From NCBI GenBank assembly GCA_963669155.1, contig OZ022581.1, positions 165,157-229,156 on the forward strand: DNA of 64,000 nt. Direction: 5' to 3'. Source of the DNA: Arbacia lixula. Lineage: Eukaryota; Echinodermata; Echinoidea; Arbacioida; Arbaciidae. The translations under genes and the position numbers were made by a program. The notes below the pieces were generated by a model. That model did no database searches, was not told the DNA's origin, and was given only the letters and a program-made list of their open reading frames with translations. Below, piece after piece: positions 1 to 12,800 of the stretch (positions within the stretch are counted from its first letter, which is position 1; each line of letters begins with the position of its first letter).

Positions 1-229
1 GGTCAAAGGTCATCATGAGGCCGTGTGCATCATTTTTCTCAAAGTTTTTGTTTGACTTACTCTCAATTCTTTATCTCTGCATCAATTGTGACATTTGGTA
101 CAAATGATCCTTAGGTAATACCACTGTATTGATGAGGATGATAAGGTCAAAAGTCGTCTCAGCACCATTTTAAAAATTTGAAGAAAAAAACTTAGCACTG
201 TTTATCAATTGCGAAATCAGGCGAGACTC
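1..229 (-). repeat. Dispersed TIR element, truncated by window edge
   Basis: Read on the minus strand, this begins GTCTCGCCTGATTTCGCAAT at position 229 and follows the same order of motifs as the element at 24401-24848: the shared phrase about AAACAGTGCTAAG, a TTGACC block, a GTGGTATTACC block and a CACAATTGATGC block. Only one end is in the window. It opens with GGTCAAAGGTCA, a direct AGGTCA-type repeat. It is non-coding and lies downstream of UBA2. Confidence 0.7.
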
Positions 230-901
230 ATGGTTCACGAACCACCTTGCTAAGGACTTATGTTGAGTTGTTTAGGGAAGATTTTTTGTGTTTCTTACAT
301 AAATATGAATACTGGCTGTTTGAGATTCAAAACATCATTGATATTTCAATCATTTTACACAATTAAGCTATCTAAGTGATTGTTCACAAAGTTTACCTTA
401 TTCCATTAACAAATTTTTGCTTTAGGAAATTCTGGAATAATGGCTAAACAACACCAAAATCTGCCATTTCACTTCCTCCTTGTCATCAGAAGACACTAGC
501 ATCTTCAGACTACAAATACAATTCAATCTTTACAAGGAACACTAAGCAGTGGGATAAATGTAGATTTTCTAATGACAAAAACATGGGTAAATATTGAGAA
601 TATTTCCAGATATTGGCTTTCAACTTAAAAGCTCATTAAAAAACATTTTGCTATACGTTCTGTTTTACTCACTACAAAATTAAAACGGTTCTTATCAATG
701 CTTTATCTCATCACATGCTTTTAATGAAAAACAACTATCAAATGCAATTATACATACCGTTAACCTTGAAATAAAAGGAAGATGCCTCCATGATGTAAAC
801 AAGAGTGCATTCATCAACTTTTGAAAGTTACAATCAATGTTTCTAATCACGTTATCATGTGATTTTCATTCTGTAATGCCGCGTTTATCAATTCTCTGAT
901 A
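230..901. other. Non-coding, AT-rich intergenic DNA
   Basis: No frame with codon structure, splice-bounded exon or recognisable RNA gene is visible here. It is AT-rich sequence downstream of UBA2 and may include part of its 3' flank. Confidence 0.5.
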
Positions 902-1091
902 CAGGGAAACCCCGTTATAACGAGCTTGGGTATAAGGAGATACCTACCGCTTATAACAAGGATGTTTTCCCAGTCCCATTTTCATTTGCACATCTTAAAT
1001 AGTAAAAACATGCATACGTTTATAATAAGGTACTGGTAATAACGAGGAAAAGTAATAGTCCCACCAACCTTGTTATGACAGGGTTTCCTTG
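902..1091. mobile_element. pogo/Tigger-like MITE (190 bp)
   Basis: The left end CAGGGAAACCCCGTTATAAC and the right end, which reads inverted as CAAGGAAACCCTGTCATAAC, form imperfect terminal inverted repeats. TA dinucleotides at 900-901 and 1092-1093 fit the TA target duplication of Tc1/mariner/pogo elements. The GTTATAACGAG phrase recurs inside and also in the larger element at 57366-58270, so both belong to one family. There is no coding capacity. Confidence 0.8.
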
Positions 1092-1093
1092 TA

Positions 1094-1911
1094 CATGATT
1101 CTGGATCAAGCATGTTTCACAATGCACATTTTCTACATTTTTAAAAAACAATGCTAATCACATAAGAAAATGCAGTTGCATTTGATCAACTCTAATTGTT
1201 AGCCTAAATCACATTTCAAAAGTGATTCTGGGCATGAAAAGAATTGATAAAAGCACCCATCTCAAATCAATCTGAGATGTGATCAAATAAGGCAAATGAA
1301 TTCTGGAAAGTACATGTGCAAATATTCTCCATGTGACCAACAAAAAATAAATAACACAGCTGTGCTTGGAGCAACCACAGTGAAGACATTCTCTTGGTTC
1401 ACAATTTCTTTTCCAAAAGCTCACAATTTCAAACTCATGGTGGTTGCAGATGAATTTCAACTCCAAATAACATGCAAACTCACATCATTGATTACGAGTG
1501 ATCTCTATCAACAATCCTAATGCTTTGACAAAGAAATAGCACTAAAAACAGAGGACTTTACAAAAGATATAAAGCAGACCTGATTACACAGCTTTCATGC
1601 AACTCTGTTCAACTGCTCAGCAGTTTTGAAGAACCTTTCCAATCTGGATAATTTGCAGTAAGTCTAAAGAGGGCATCTCTTTGGTCTGGAGACTAGTTAT
1701 CAACCTGGGTAAGATGCAGTCTCCATAATGTCTCCAGAAGAATAAAACATGTTCAAGTTTCAGAGACGTTTTCCAGTCTCCAGCAGGTTGCAGAAACGTC
1801 CCTGCTAATGAGATAGGCCCTTAAGAATACGACTTTCATCTGATGATAACCGGTCACGTGGTGCTTCTCAACTCCACCATGAAGTATTCCTCTTCATCCA
1901 ACCTTGCAATC
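1094..1911 (-). other. 3' flank / probable 3' UTR of UBA2
   Basis: This follows the UBA2 stop codon on the minus strand. Short open frames on both strands here have no family resemblance. I could not identify a convincing minus-strand AATAAA, so the transcript end is not placed. Confidence 0.4.
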
Positions 1912-4900
1912 TCAATCGTCAAGGACAACGATCTCCGCTTGCTCACTGGTCCCATTGTCTCTCTGCTCCTGGTGTGCATCATTTAGGTCATCTTCGATCA
2001 CGACGTCATCATCCTCAATCATGATGTCATCATCATCTACTGCTTGGGCTATCCTAGCTTTCTTGCTGATTGTTGGCTCATCGCCCGTCGATGTAGATAC
2101 CTGGTCGACGTCCGAGGAGAGTTTCCGTTTTCTGGAAATGGCAGGCTCATCCCGTTTCCGGTCTTGGGCGTTGGCTTCCATTTCTGTGTCATCCTTGGTC
2201 CCTTCTTCCTCCTTGACATCCTCCTCCTCAATGATCATGAAATCGTCATCATCATCGACATCATTTGTTGACTCTGCAATTCATGAAATAAGATATAAAA
2301 TGCATAAATGTGATACACAAAAAGGGAACATCACTCATGCAGAAATATAAATTCAGTGTGCTGGTATATTTCCCAATTTCCTCCATGAAGTAAAAGTATG
2401 AGATCCCTTTTACAAAAATCATGAGCCCCCTGAATCGTTAGCAGAGGATGGCTTCATATCAATCAGGTTTTTGTTTCCCTGACAAGATTAGGATGAAAAG
2501 ACAACCTTTTGAACATCCCCTCAAAGAAAAAAAAAATGGTCAACATAATTGGCTGAAAGCCAGGGTCCAGTTCTCATATAGTCATGGGAGCTTTAAAACA
2601 TGATTTGTTGCAAGTTAACTTGGTACTTTTGTAACTTTTTAACTCTCTCTTTGTTTTGACAATATGTGCACCCTAATCTCTGCCTGTTTGACCCCTTTTA
2701 GGGGTTTAGCAGTAACCTACGAGACTGAGATTGAATGAAACTACCCTAGTCTAGTGATCCAAGGAAGAAGCATCCATTAAATTCTTAAAACATATTAAAT
2801 ATGGTCTGGGCCCTTCACATCCTAACCAGACCATCGGATACCCTTCCCAACATGACACTGCTCCTACTAGACAATGACAGGTATTTGAGTTTATACCCTG
2901 AGAAGTTCCAGCTGCATCTCCAGTCCCATTGGTTGACGAGACCTGGTCATGTGACTCAGCCTGGGTTGCTGATTGGTTCTCCTCTACCTTGGAGTCTGAC
3001 TTAGCTTCTGCTTCCTTGTGGACGACCGGTAGCTTGCCAACCACTTCAAACTCTGCCTCCTCTTCAAGACTCTCTCTGCAGATTACCAAATGATAACGTC
3101 AACTTGAGTAAGGATTAAGTTCTATCGGATTATTCATTTGAGTGATTGATGATTAACAATTCTTGTGGCTTATACCCACATTCAGCTCTTCACGATGTTA
3201 ACTGAATGCAATTGAGACATAGCCCTTTCATGACTGGTAATGTGTAAATGTCCTTCGTGAAGTGCACTATGTAAGTTGGATTTTAAGGATATCAGTAGGC
3301 CCTTTTTATTGTTGCTATTTGCTTGGAAATCTAGGCCAGGAGGTGAACAAAGCAAACCAACAACTATACCAATGTCCTAAAAAGCACATAAATATCAGTT
3401 CTCTATACGAAATAACAACTAATGCTTAAATAGGGTCAAACAGTGCTAGATATGAAGAAGTATTTCAAGCATTCAGCAATTATTTCTACTCACTCAAACT
3501 GGATGTTGACAACAAGCTCATAGTTCTGCAGGAAGTCGTCTGCCTTGAGCCGGCTGCCTCCAATGATGTTAAACTCACTCAGCATCTTGGCCATATTCTC
3601 TGTACACATTGTCAAGCAAAGGAAATATGCTGCAAACTCATCAAATGTGACGGGGAAAAATGCCAGCACAAACACAACAAGAAAATCCCTTTAAAAGTGT
3701 AGCAGAACACAAAGATTTGGATGACGGCTTACTTCAGACAGTGTGATCCAGCCTCTCATGAGCATAACTTGTTGCATCATTTTGTTGCATTCAATCATTC
3801 ATTTTACACAATTTGCATAATCCATCATACCAGTAAAAACTCTCTTTCAAAGTGCAATATGTGAGACTTAAAGAAGAAATCATATGGTAACATAGCAAGT
3901 TCAGAATCTCACGTGTCTTTGAGATTGCATTGTTTTTCTTACCCCTTCTGCAAACGGCAAAAATAAAAATTAGGAAAGGGGGAAATTACATCCATTACAA
4001 CTTTTTACTAATATGACACTGCAAACTATATGCTCTTCATTTGGTAACTGGTCACAAGTACCCTTACTCAATGCTTTCACAACATGGCTTCCTTCTGTTT
4101 TCACTCACCCTCTGTCTCTCCCTCCTCACTTGAGATGAGAATAGTTCCTAGAAAGATAAAAGAGAAAAGACTTCAATCAATCCCACTGTATAGAGAAAGG
4201 CCTTGCAACATGTATCTCATCCTTGAACCACATGTCTTTCTTTGCAATTGAAAATGTAACATTAATTCAAGCTATTGTTGTTGCTTTTTACAAACCCACC
4301 TCTCACAAAAATGTTCTGACTTTCAAGACACCTTGCCATGAAATGCTGCTTGGAAGTCAGCCTACCATAAATTGATCAATCAAAGGGTAAATTGATTATT
4401 AAAATATAAAATATCAATCTTCATTCAATAATAAGCTTAAAATGATTGATGTCAAAAGCATGAATGCATCATCAACCTACAAACGTAACAAAATATAAAA
4501 TATCAATCTTTATTCAATAACAAGCTTTAGATTATTGTTAAAAAGTATCAATGCATCATCAACCTACAGAAATAACAAAATGGTTTTTAAAACTACATTG
4601 AGAACTGAAGTTTACCGGAGTAAAAACTGTCCAAAATATGTGCACATAAATACATATTGTAATGAATATTTAACATCAAGGGGGGAAAGGGATTGATCTA
4701 TTTCACTTGTTTTAACCTTTGCCATCCTGGATCTCAACATCTGGAGCTATCATTCCAAGAGCAGACTTCATGATCTACAAAGCACAGAGAAAGAAAAGTG
4801 AACAGAGTTAAGAGTAAAATGATAGAATAGGTAGATATGGGAGAAAGTGGGACAGAGAGAGAGTACAGGAAAGAAAGTGAGAGAACATGTAGATATTCAA

Positions 4901-6764
4901 TTCGATTAAATTCATTTATTTCTCCTCTATCAATTTTTACAATGATGGTATAGTTTACTTCACAGATTAACATACATATAAATAAACTTGCATAATACAA
5001 TGAATTAGATAATACAAATTGAAAGGGAAGAAGGGAGAGAGGACAGAGAGAGAGAGTACAGGGAAGAAAGTGATAGAATAGGTGGAGATGGGAGAGAGTG
5101 GGACAGAGAGAGAGAGTACAGGAAAGAAAGTGAGAGAATAGGTAGATATGGGAGAAAGTGAGACAGAGAGAAATTACAGAAAAGAGAGAGAATAGGTAGA
5201 TATGGGAGAAAGTGGGACAGAGAGAGAGAGTACAGGAAAGAAAGTGAGAGAACAGGTAGATATGGGAGAAAGTGGGACAGAGAGAGAGAGTACAGGAAAG
5301 AAAGTGAGAGAACAGGTAGAGATGGGAGAGAGTGGGACAGAGAGAGAGAGTACAGGAAAGAAAGTGAGAGAACAGGTAGAGATGGGAGAGAGTGAGACAG
5401 AATGGAATGGAAAGAAATGGGGACAGCAAGAGGCATGGCAAACATGTTAATAGATATAGTGGAGTATTATATTGAGAAAATTGTATGCATTTACTTACAA
5501 TAAATCTTTTAAGGCTTTTAAACCTAATGGGACAGGCCAAAAATAAAGAGGAATAAAAGAGCATATATCTACCTTGTCTTGCAGAGTCCTTATCGTTGTT
5601 GTGTTGGTATTCAGCTTGACTGTCACCTGTCACAGGAAAGATCATTCAAAGGATCAACATGAGGCATAATTGTCCTACACAGTCAGGGAACATATATTGC
5701 TTTTTGCTTCTTCTATAGGTCTAGGTATTTGCCAAATAAAAATATGAATGCTTTGAAATGAAATCAGTGATGAAATTCAACTCTGTTGTTCTGTTTTAAG
5801 AAACAATTACTTACCTCTGGTTTATCTGCACACACATAGCAGTTGGGGTTGGGTTTGATCAGTGTACAAGGGGCCAACAGCTTCTTTCTGCTATTGGGAA
5901 ATCTTGTCAGATATACCTGGAAAGACACAACATACAAAAAGACTGGTAAAAGTAACTAGTATCTTTTGAGAGAACCATTATATACCAGAAACTAGTATCT
6001 TTTGAGAGAACCAATATAAACCAGAAACTTTGCATCTAACAGAGATATACTTCAGATCAGAGATATATCAGATACATACTTCAGAGAGATTCATCATATA
6101 GAGAAACAGATAGAAATAAACCTGTACATCAGACACATCAAGACTTCTCACAGAGTTATCATCAATTGTAAAAGCTGAATAAAAAATATAATGTACTACA
6201 ACCTGTAATACATCTAGGAGTCCTCCTTCGCCTCAGCAATTAGCAGCACTAACTAACTAGCAACAGCAGTGAATATCAAAGAACAACATACAGTACACAA
6301 CAATAGGTGCAAGGAATATGTAGCAAGTCAATGAATGTATCTTGAATTGATACTGAGAGGTTTAACATGCCATGGTAATTGCATTTGGATGGGATTGTGA
6401 GCATCTACAGTGATTTCAAAAGCTAATGAATAAGAAGTATCCTCCTCAAAGACTTTAATGGAAACTGCTCCAATGAACAAAGATAATTACAATAATATTA
6501 CATTTAAATTAACAGTATACACCTAGTATATTTCATCTCAGGAAGGAATTACATCAGTAGATAAATCACTTTAAATCCTGACAAGAGCTTTTCATGTAAA
6601 CAAGGACTTAGATTGCACATTGAAACAATGTGATTAAAATACAGTAATACATAATAAAAGAAAAAGTAGGATACATAGAAGATCACAATAAAAAAGAAGA
6701 AATGGAAGTACAAGGAGAAAAAACAAAGAGTTAAGTACAAGATCAAAAAGAAGAAGAAAACAAA

Positions 6765-6799
<35 letters not shown>

Positions 6800-9611
6800 A
6801 GAAGAAGATCTAACAAAATCTAGACACAAAGGAGAAGCGACACAAGGGAAGCATACCGTTTTGCACTTGTCCATTCTGCCTGCCAGCACCTTGAGGGCTT
6901 CAATGACGATGAGGCCTGCGATGACGGCATTGGTGGTCGCAATCGCTGGAATGATATTTCCTGCCATGGCTGTGATAATGAACGACATTACAAGATTCAA
7001 AGGACAACCAGCTAACCATTTGAATGACCACACACCACTGGCTGCCAATGCTTGAAATACCCTCGAAGTTTAGATGCGCACAAGATTAATACACACAAAT
7101 CTTCAGTTGGGGAAAAAGGAAAGAACTAGAGCAATTCGACTGCCACGCAGTCGATGAATATGCCTCCGCCTCTTTGCTATTCTCAGAAAATGTGTATGTT
7201 TGGTGGGCAATGTACCATTGCTCCTATGTGAAATGAAAGTATCACATTTTCTTTTTTCAAGTTTAGCTAAGTTTGGCAATGTTCATTGACTTTTGACCTC
7301 TTACTTCTTTGACTTCCAATCTAGCCAGTCTGTCTAAATCCATCCTTGCTTCAAGTTTGTTTAAAATTAGCCAATTTTGGGTGAAGTTTATTGATCTTTG
7401 ACCTTTCAGGAATTTTACCCAAACTTCACCAGTCTACCTCCATGAAGTGATACATCTCTATACTATGTTTGGTTTGAATTGAATCATTAGTATTGGATTT
7501 AATGTGAAAAATATCTATTTGGGGGCAATTTTTAGCCAATTTTGGCAAAGTTTATTGACCTTTGATCCCTGACCTTTGAGAAATTTCACCAAAAATGTCA
7601 TCAGTCTAGTAGTGATCCATCATTGCACCATGTTTGGTTGGTATTGCTCCATTGGATTTGGATATATTTTGAAAATTATCACTTTGGGGGCAATTTTTAG
7701 CTAATTTTTGGCAAAGTTCATTGACCTTTGACCTTTGAACTCTCAGGAGTTTTACCTAAACTTTCACCAGTCTACCTCCATGAAGTGATACATCTCTGTG
7801 CCATATTTAGTTAGAGTTGCGACATTGGATTTGGATTTCGGTTTATTGTGAAAAATATCAATTTTTGCAAAGTTCATTGACCTCTGACCTTCCAGGAATT
7901 TCACCAACAATGTCACCAGTCTATCCCCAAGTAATGATCCATCGTTTCACTATGTTTGGTTGGAATTGCACCATTGGATTTGGATTTGTTGTGAAAAACT
8001 TAAAGTTTGGGGCAATTTCTAGCCAATTTTGGCAAAGTTCATTAACCTTTGACCTCTGAACTTTCAGGAATTTTACCAAAATTGTCACCAGTCTATCCCC
8101 AAGAAGTGATCTATCATTGTACCATATTTAATGAGAATTGCATCCTTGGATTTGGATTTATTGTGGAAAAGGTCATTTTTGGGCAATTTCTACAAAGTTC
8201 ATTGACCTTTGACCTCAATCAGATTTGACCCCAATTTTACACACTTCATTAGTTTTATGCAATACATACATGTACCAAGTTTGAAGCAAATCTGCTTGAC
8301 GGTTCTCAAGATATTGCCTAAACGGATTCGGGACGGACGGACGGACGGACGGACGGACGGACGGACGGACGGACGGACGGACGGACAACCCGAAAACATA
8401 ATGCCTCCGGCCACTTCGTGGCGGAGGCATAAAAATTACACCTTGATCTTACATTATTTACCAAACAGAACTTCTTACTAAGCAAAACTTCTTCATCCCC
8501 ATATCATATGGCGCTATTAATGCCTGGTTGATACTGCTTGTAGGCTGAACAGCCTTCTGGGCTGAACCCCGAGGGGTCAGCATCTTTCAGCCGTTTTTCA
8601 CAAATCCTCCAATTGTTCGGGCCGAACATTTAGAGGATTCGTTGTTTGTTATTTGAGGCAAATAACTTTCAGCAAGCTTCTAAAATAGACGATACATGAA
8701 TTAAAGACCATTGGCAAGAAGACTGCTCACGGTCACCTTTTGAAGGTTTTTTGTCTTCCCAGTACAGTACAGTATATCTCCCTAGCAAACACTCTGATTA
8801 CAAAGTAGGAAAAAGAAATAGCCCAGTAAAGAACCTAGGCTACGCCATAACAAGCTCATTGATCCTCAGGATGAGCTAACTATTAGAATAAGGAGATATT
8901 CCACAAGACTTACATTTGATGTCAAACCTGGTCTTCATGGGAATGCCAAAGATATGGGATCTGATGTTGGCTGTGCTGGCCACAAAATCCATGGCTGCTG
9001 TGTCATCCTAGGAAGGAGAGATGAAGACAAGATAAGATGAATTAACATATAGCTACATCTTCCTGAAACAAAATCAGCCAACATTTTTTTTGCTTCTGCC
9101 ACCTTATGACCAATTTTTAAAACATTGCATTAATCTTAGTTTCCAAGATTGAAAGCTATTTTAACAAATTTTGTGAATTGCTGTAGAGTCGTGACTTAAA
9201 CAACACATGAATATATTGCCACATAACCTTGAGTGCATGCACCACACACTGCACACATAATACATAATACACTATTGATCTCATGATGTGGTACCGGCCG
9301 GCACTGTGTACTACAGGCAGTACATACAGTTTTCTAGCTTGCAGAGCATGCCATGCCATGCACAATCAAGCGTCGCAATAACATGTGAAAGAACAGTTTG
9401 CTTTCACTCATTGCATGTATATATCATAGCGGGCCAGGGAGCAATGCATGCACTTTATAGCCAAGATTGTCATTCGCGAAAACAGCAGCCTGCAAAAATG
9501 CCTGCGACTCCTTCATTCGTGAAAATATCTGGAGGCGAAATATAGGCTTATACAGAATTTAGGTCATAACACCTTTGACCTTTGAAGAAGACAAAGTACA
9601 AGATAGAGAAA

Positions 9612-9663
<52 letters not shown>

Positions 9664-9761
9664 CAATGAAGATGATGGTGATAGTGATGGTGATGGTGAT
9701 GATGATGGTGATGATGGTTATGGTAATGATGATGGTGATGATGATGGTAATGAGGATGGTA

Positions 9762-9818
<57 letters not shown>

Positions 9819-9833
9819 GTAATGATGATGGTA

Positions 9834-9864
<31 letters not shown>

Positions 9865-12800
9865 CGACGATGATGGTGATGAAGAAGAAGGAGAAGAAGA
9901 GGAAGAACTACCTTATCCCAGGCCAACTCTCCCCTGTCCTTGGCTTGCATGTGTAGATCAGCCAGACTCTCCTCAAAGACTCTCACACACTCCTTGAGGT
10001 CCCACTGCCTCTGGTCTCTTAACACATTGGAGTCATTGGTGCTAGAGCCTACAGCAATGGAGAGAGGAATACAGGACATTTGAAACACAAAACATTCCTT
10101 CTCACCTTCAGTGAAACAGTATTTAAATGCAATGTCTTGCTCCTCTCAGTACCAAACCTTGAAAAGCACATTGAGTTGTTACACATTCTATGCTCCCATG
10201 AGATTGAGAAGGTTGATTAATCCAATTCACAAATGAAGAAATTCAGAGTCTAACACTTCATAATCAGGTCATAAATATTACATAGGTCTGAGAAAGTTAA
10301 TCTGATAGAATTACCACATTATAAACTAATGTATTCAGAGGACTTCTTCTGAACTTGTACAAAATGAACAATATCAAATGATTTATAATGTTGTTGTATC
10401 AAGATTCTACAGAAACATTACCTCCAGTGTCAGGCAAGTTATTCCAGTCTAGGGGAGTTGGTGGTCGTCTCTTTGTCCAGAGTTTCTCCATGGACAAAAG
10501 GTACTTAATGTCTTCATGGAAAAACTGTTCAAAAGAAAACAATTGAAAGATATTCAATGAATGTACATATTTATACAATTATTTAAATAATGTTGCTATG
10601 CTTAACTGAAGTGACACACAATGTAACTTGGGCAAATCATAGATTAAAATCTACAAGGCTCTCAATAGTTTATGATTTGCGCGATGTATAAAAAAAATAG
10701 TTGGCACACATAGGGCTGGTTTGCCCACATTTTTGTGAGATATTTGCACAAAAAACATATTTTCCTTCAAAAATAGAAATTTCCTTAAAAGTTTACAGAT
10801 TGGTTTATTTTTGGAAAAAAATCTTGACAAGCTGTTTCTTCCTATAATAGCCATTTTTATTATAATCATTTTTTTTTTTTTTTTTGGGGGGGGGGGGTTA
10901 TTGAAAAAAAAAACAGACTTTGATAAGGATGATACCTTCCTGAAGAGTTTCTCAGCGTTGAATCCACTGTCCTGTGCCCACTTTCGTGTTGACTCCCTGG
11001 CCACGTTGCCCTCTATAGTTGGGATCTGGCCAACCGCAGCCTGCTGGCCTGCATCCCCCGCGGCCTCTGGGTCTGCCGTGTCAGGGGATACGTCTTGGTC
11101 CGGGTCATCCTCGCCGAACAGTTGACTGCAAATGGGCAACCCAATATGAACATTCCGCACTTAACTTTACAGCATCAACATCTTCTCTATAAAACGATCA
11201 CAACCACTTGGGATTATCGTAATTCTTTAGAGGACATTCAGGAAGTCAATGGCTTGGAACAACTATACCAGTACAAGTTCATATCTGACACAAAACCAAA
11301 GTTGTATTCAATATGTATGACTCCTGATTTGCTCCCATAAAGCCGTGGCACTGTTTAATGATAAAAGATGAGTCTTAGCCCTCCTATTCCCCAATCGTTT
11401 ACTTTGCTTTATGACACACAAACAGAACCTACTTGAATAAATGCTTGCCCCATACAATACAGTGAATAGGCTCGGAGGGGGTGTTGCGAATGGTGCATCC
11501 TGGGAAGGATTTCTGGGCTGGTGCTGGCTGGCACTCGTAGCACTCCGTCAGCCCCTAGAGGGTTGGACCAAAGAAAATAGATGTTTGAAACATGAACATC
11601 ACTTGGTTTGATGACAATCTTCTTTAATTTCTGAACTTAACATAAACAGAGGAGAAATTGAGATTTAAATTCATAAATCCATAATGTCAAAACCACTGAA
11701 TCATTGTTTCTATAGGCTTTTCAATCTTCAGATACAATTGGCAAGTCAGGCTGTCATGTAGCGTCGCTGTTGAATCTTGTTGTCAGTATCAAGTAGAACA
11801 CATAGGCATGATAAATATGGAACATATGAACGTAAATAATTTTTAGAATTTAGAGAAATGTCAGGAAATGATAACCAACATTAAGGGGCCCATTTAGAGC
11901 CCCATTACTGACCTTCTTGATAACCGTGACCTGGCCCAGGTACCCCGCTGTACCACTCTCCACCAGGGGCACATCAGCAGCCAAACACATGCGGTTCACA
12001 TGGTTCCTGGCAGCTGCAGGGAGATAAGGAGGGGAACAGGGATGAAAGGAAGCAGAGGGAGGTGGAGAGGGAGGAGGCAAAGCAGAGAGAGAGAGGCAGG
12101 AAAGAGAGGAGAGGGAGGAAGGAGGAAAGGGAAGTGTGGACGAGGGAGAGGGAGTTACAAGGGAGAGGGGGAAGTGGATGGACAGTGAGACAGCAGCGAA
12201 ATAGTGAGTAGAAAAGAGATGGGGATGGGGAGTGGAGGGATAGAGGGGGGAGTGGATGGAGAGTGAGACAGCAGAGAGAGAGTGAGTGGAAAAGAAGTGG
12301 GGATGGGGAGCGGAGGGATAGAGACCAAAATATGAGAGCCACATCTGCACTACATGTACCACATTCCACGAGTAAGTACATCTTGTATTCCAAAGGTTAC
12401 CAATTGTGCAAACAAAAGGTTGAACAAGATCAATTCTAAACATTCTGTCAGATCCATATGACTTTTAACCATTTCAAAATTATAAACATTCAAAGTTGCT
12501 ATGTTCAACTGTAATTATTAATACTTCTATTAATCTTTTCACAGTTAGATGCTAAAATCATGACAGTTTGAAAATCTTCACTTTCAAGAGTGGAAAAGTG
12601 TTAAAGTATCGTGACTAAAAATGTGTATACTGCACTCACCTCGGTTATCCAGTGCATTAAGAACAATAGTGAACTGCTTGAAGAAATCTCTGTTGTACTC
12701 TGGGCTGTAAGGCAAGAAGAAAGCAATAAGAAACACAGTGAATAGATCACCACAGCTAAAAAGACATGCTAAGCTAAAGAGCTATTTTCCATGGAAAAAC

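Larger units (their letters stand above)
7160..8430. mobile_element. Non-autonomous element with ATGCCTCCGCC ends and internal tandem repeats
   Basis: ATGCCTCCGCC at 7160-7170 is matched by its inverse GGCGGAGGCAT at 8420-8430. The body is about six degenerate tandem units of 150-200 bp, each with TTGACCTTTGACCT-like sequence, GGCAATTT.TAGCCAATTT, and a 'tgatccatcattgcaccat'-like phrase. A (GACG)n tract at 8330-8386 precedes the right end, which itself folds as a hairpin (8401-8430). It lies in UBA2 intron 10 and has no coding capacity. The superfamily is not identified. Confidence 0.7.

Noticed and set aside
4734-5645. 303-aa minus-strand Ser/Leu-rich frame
   Set aside because: It runs through UBA2 exons 13 and 14 and the 60-bp minisatellite in intron 13; not a separate gene.
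7160-8430. Helitron, because of the terminal hairpin
   Set aside because: It has inverted terminal repeats and lacks a CTRR 3' end and a TC 5' end.
9564-10088. Poly-His, poly-Asp and poly-Met frames
   Set aside because: Produced by the GAT triplet repeat in a UBA2 intron.
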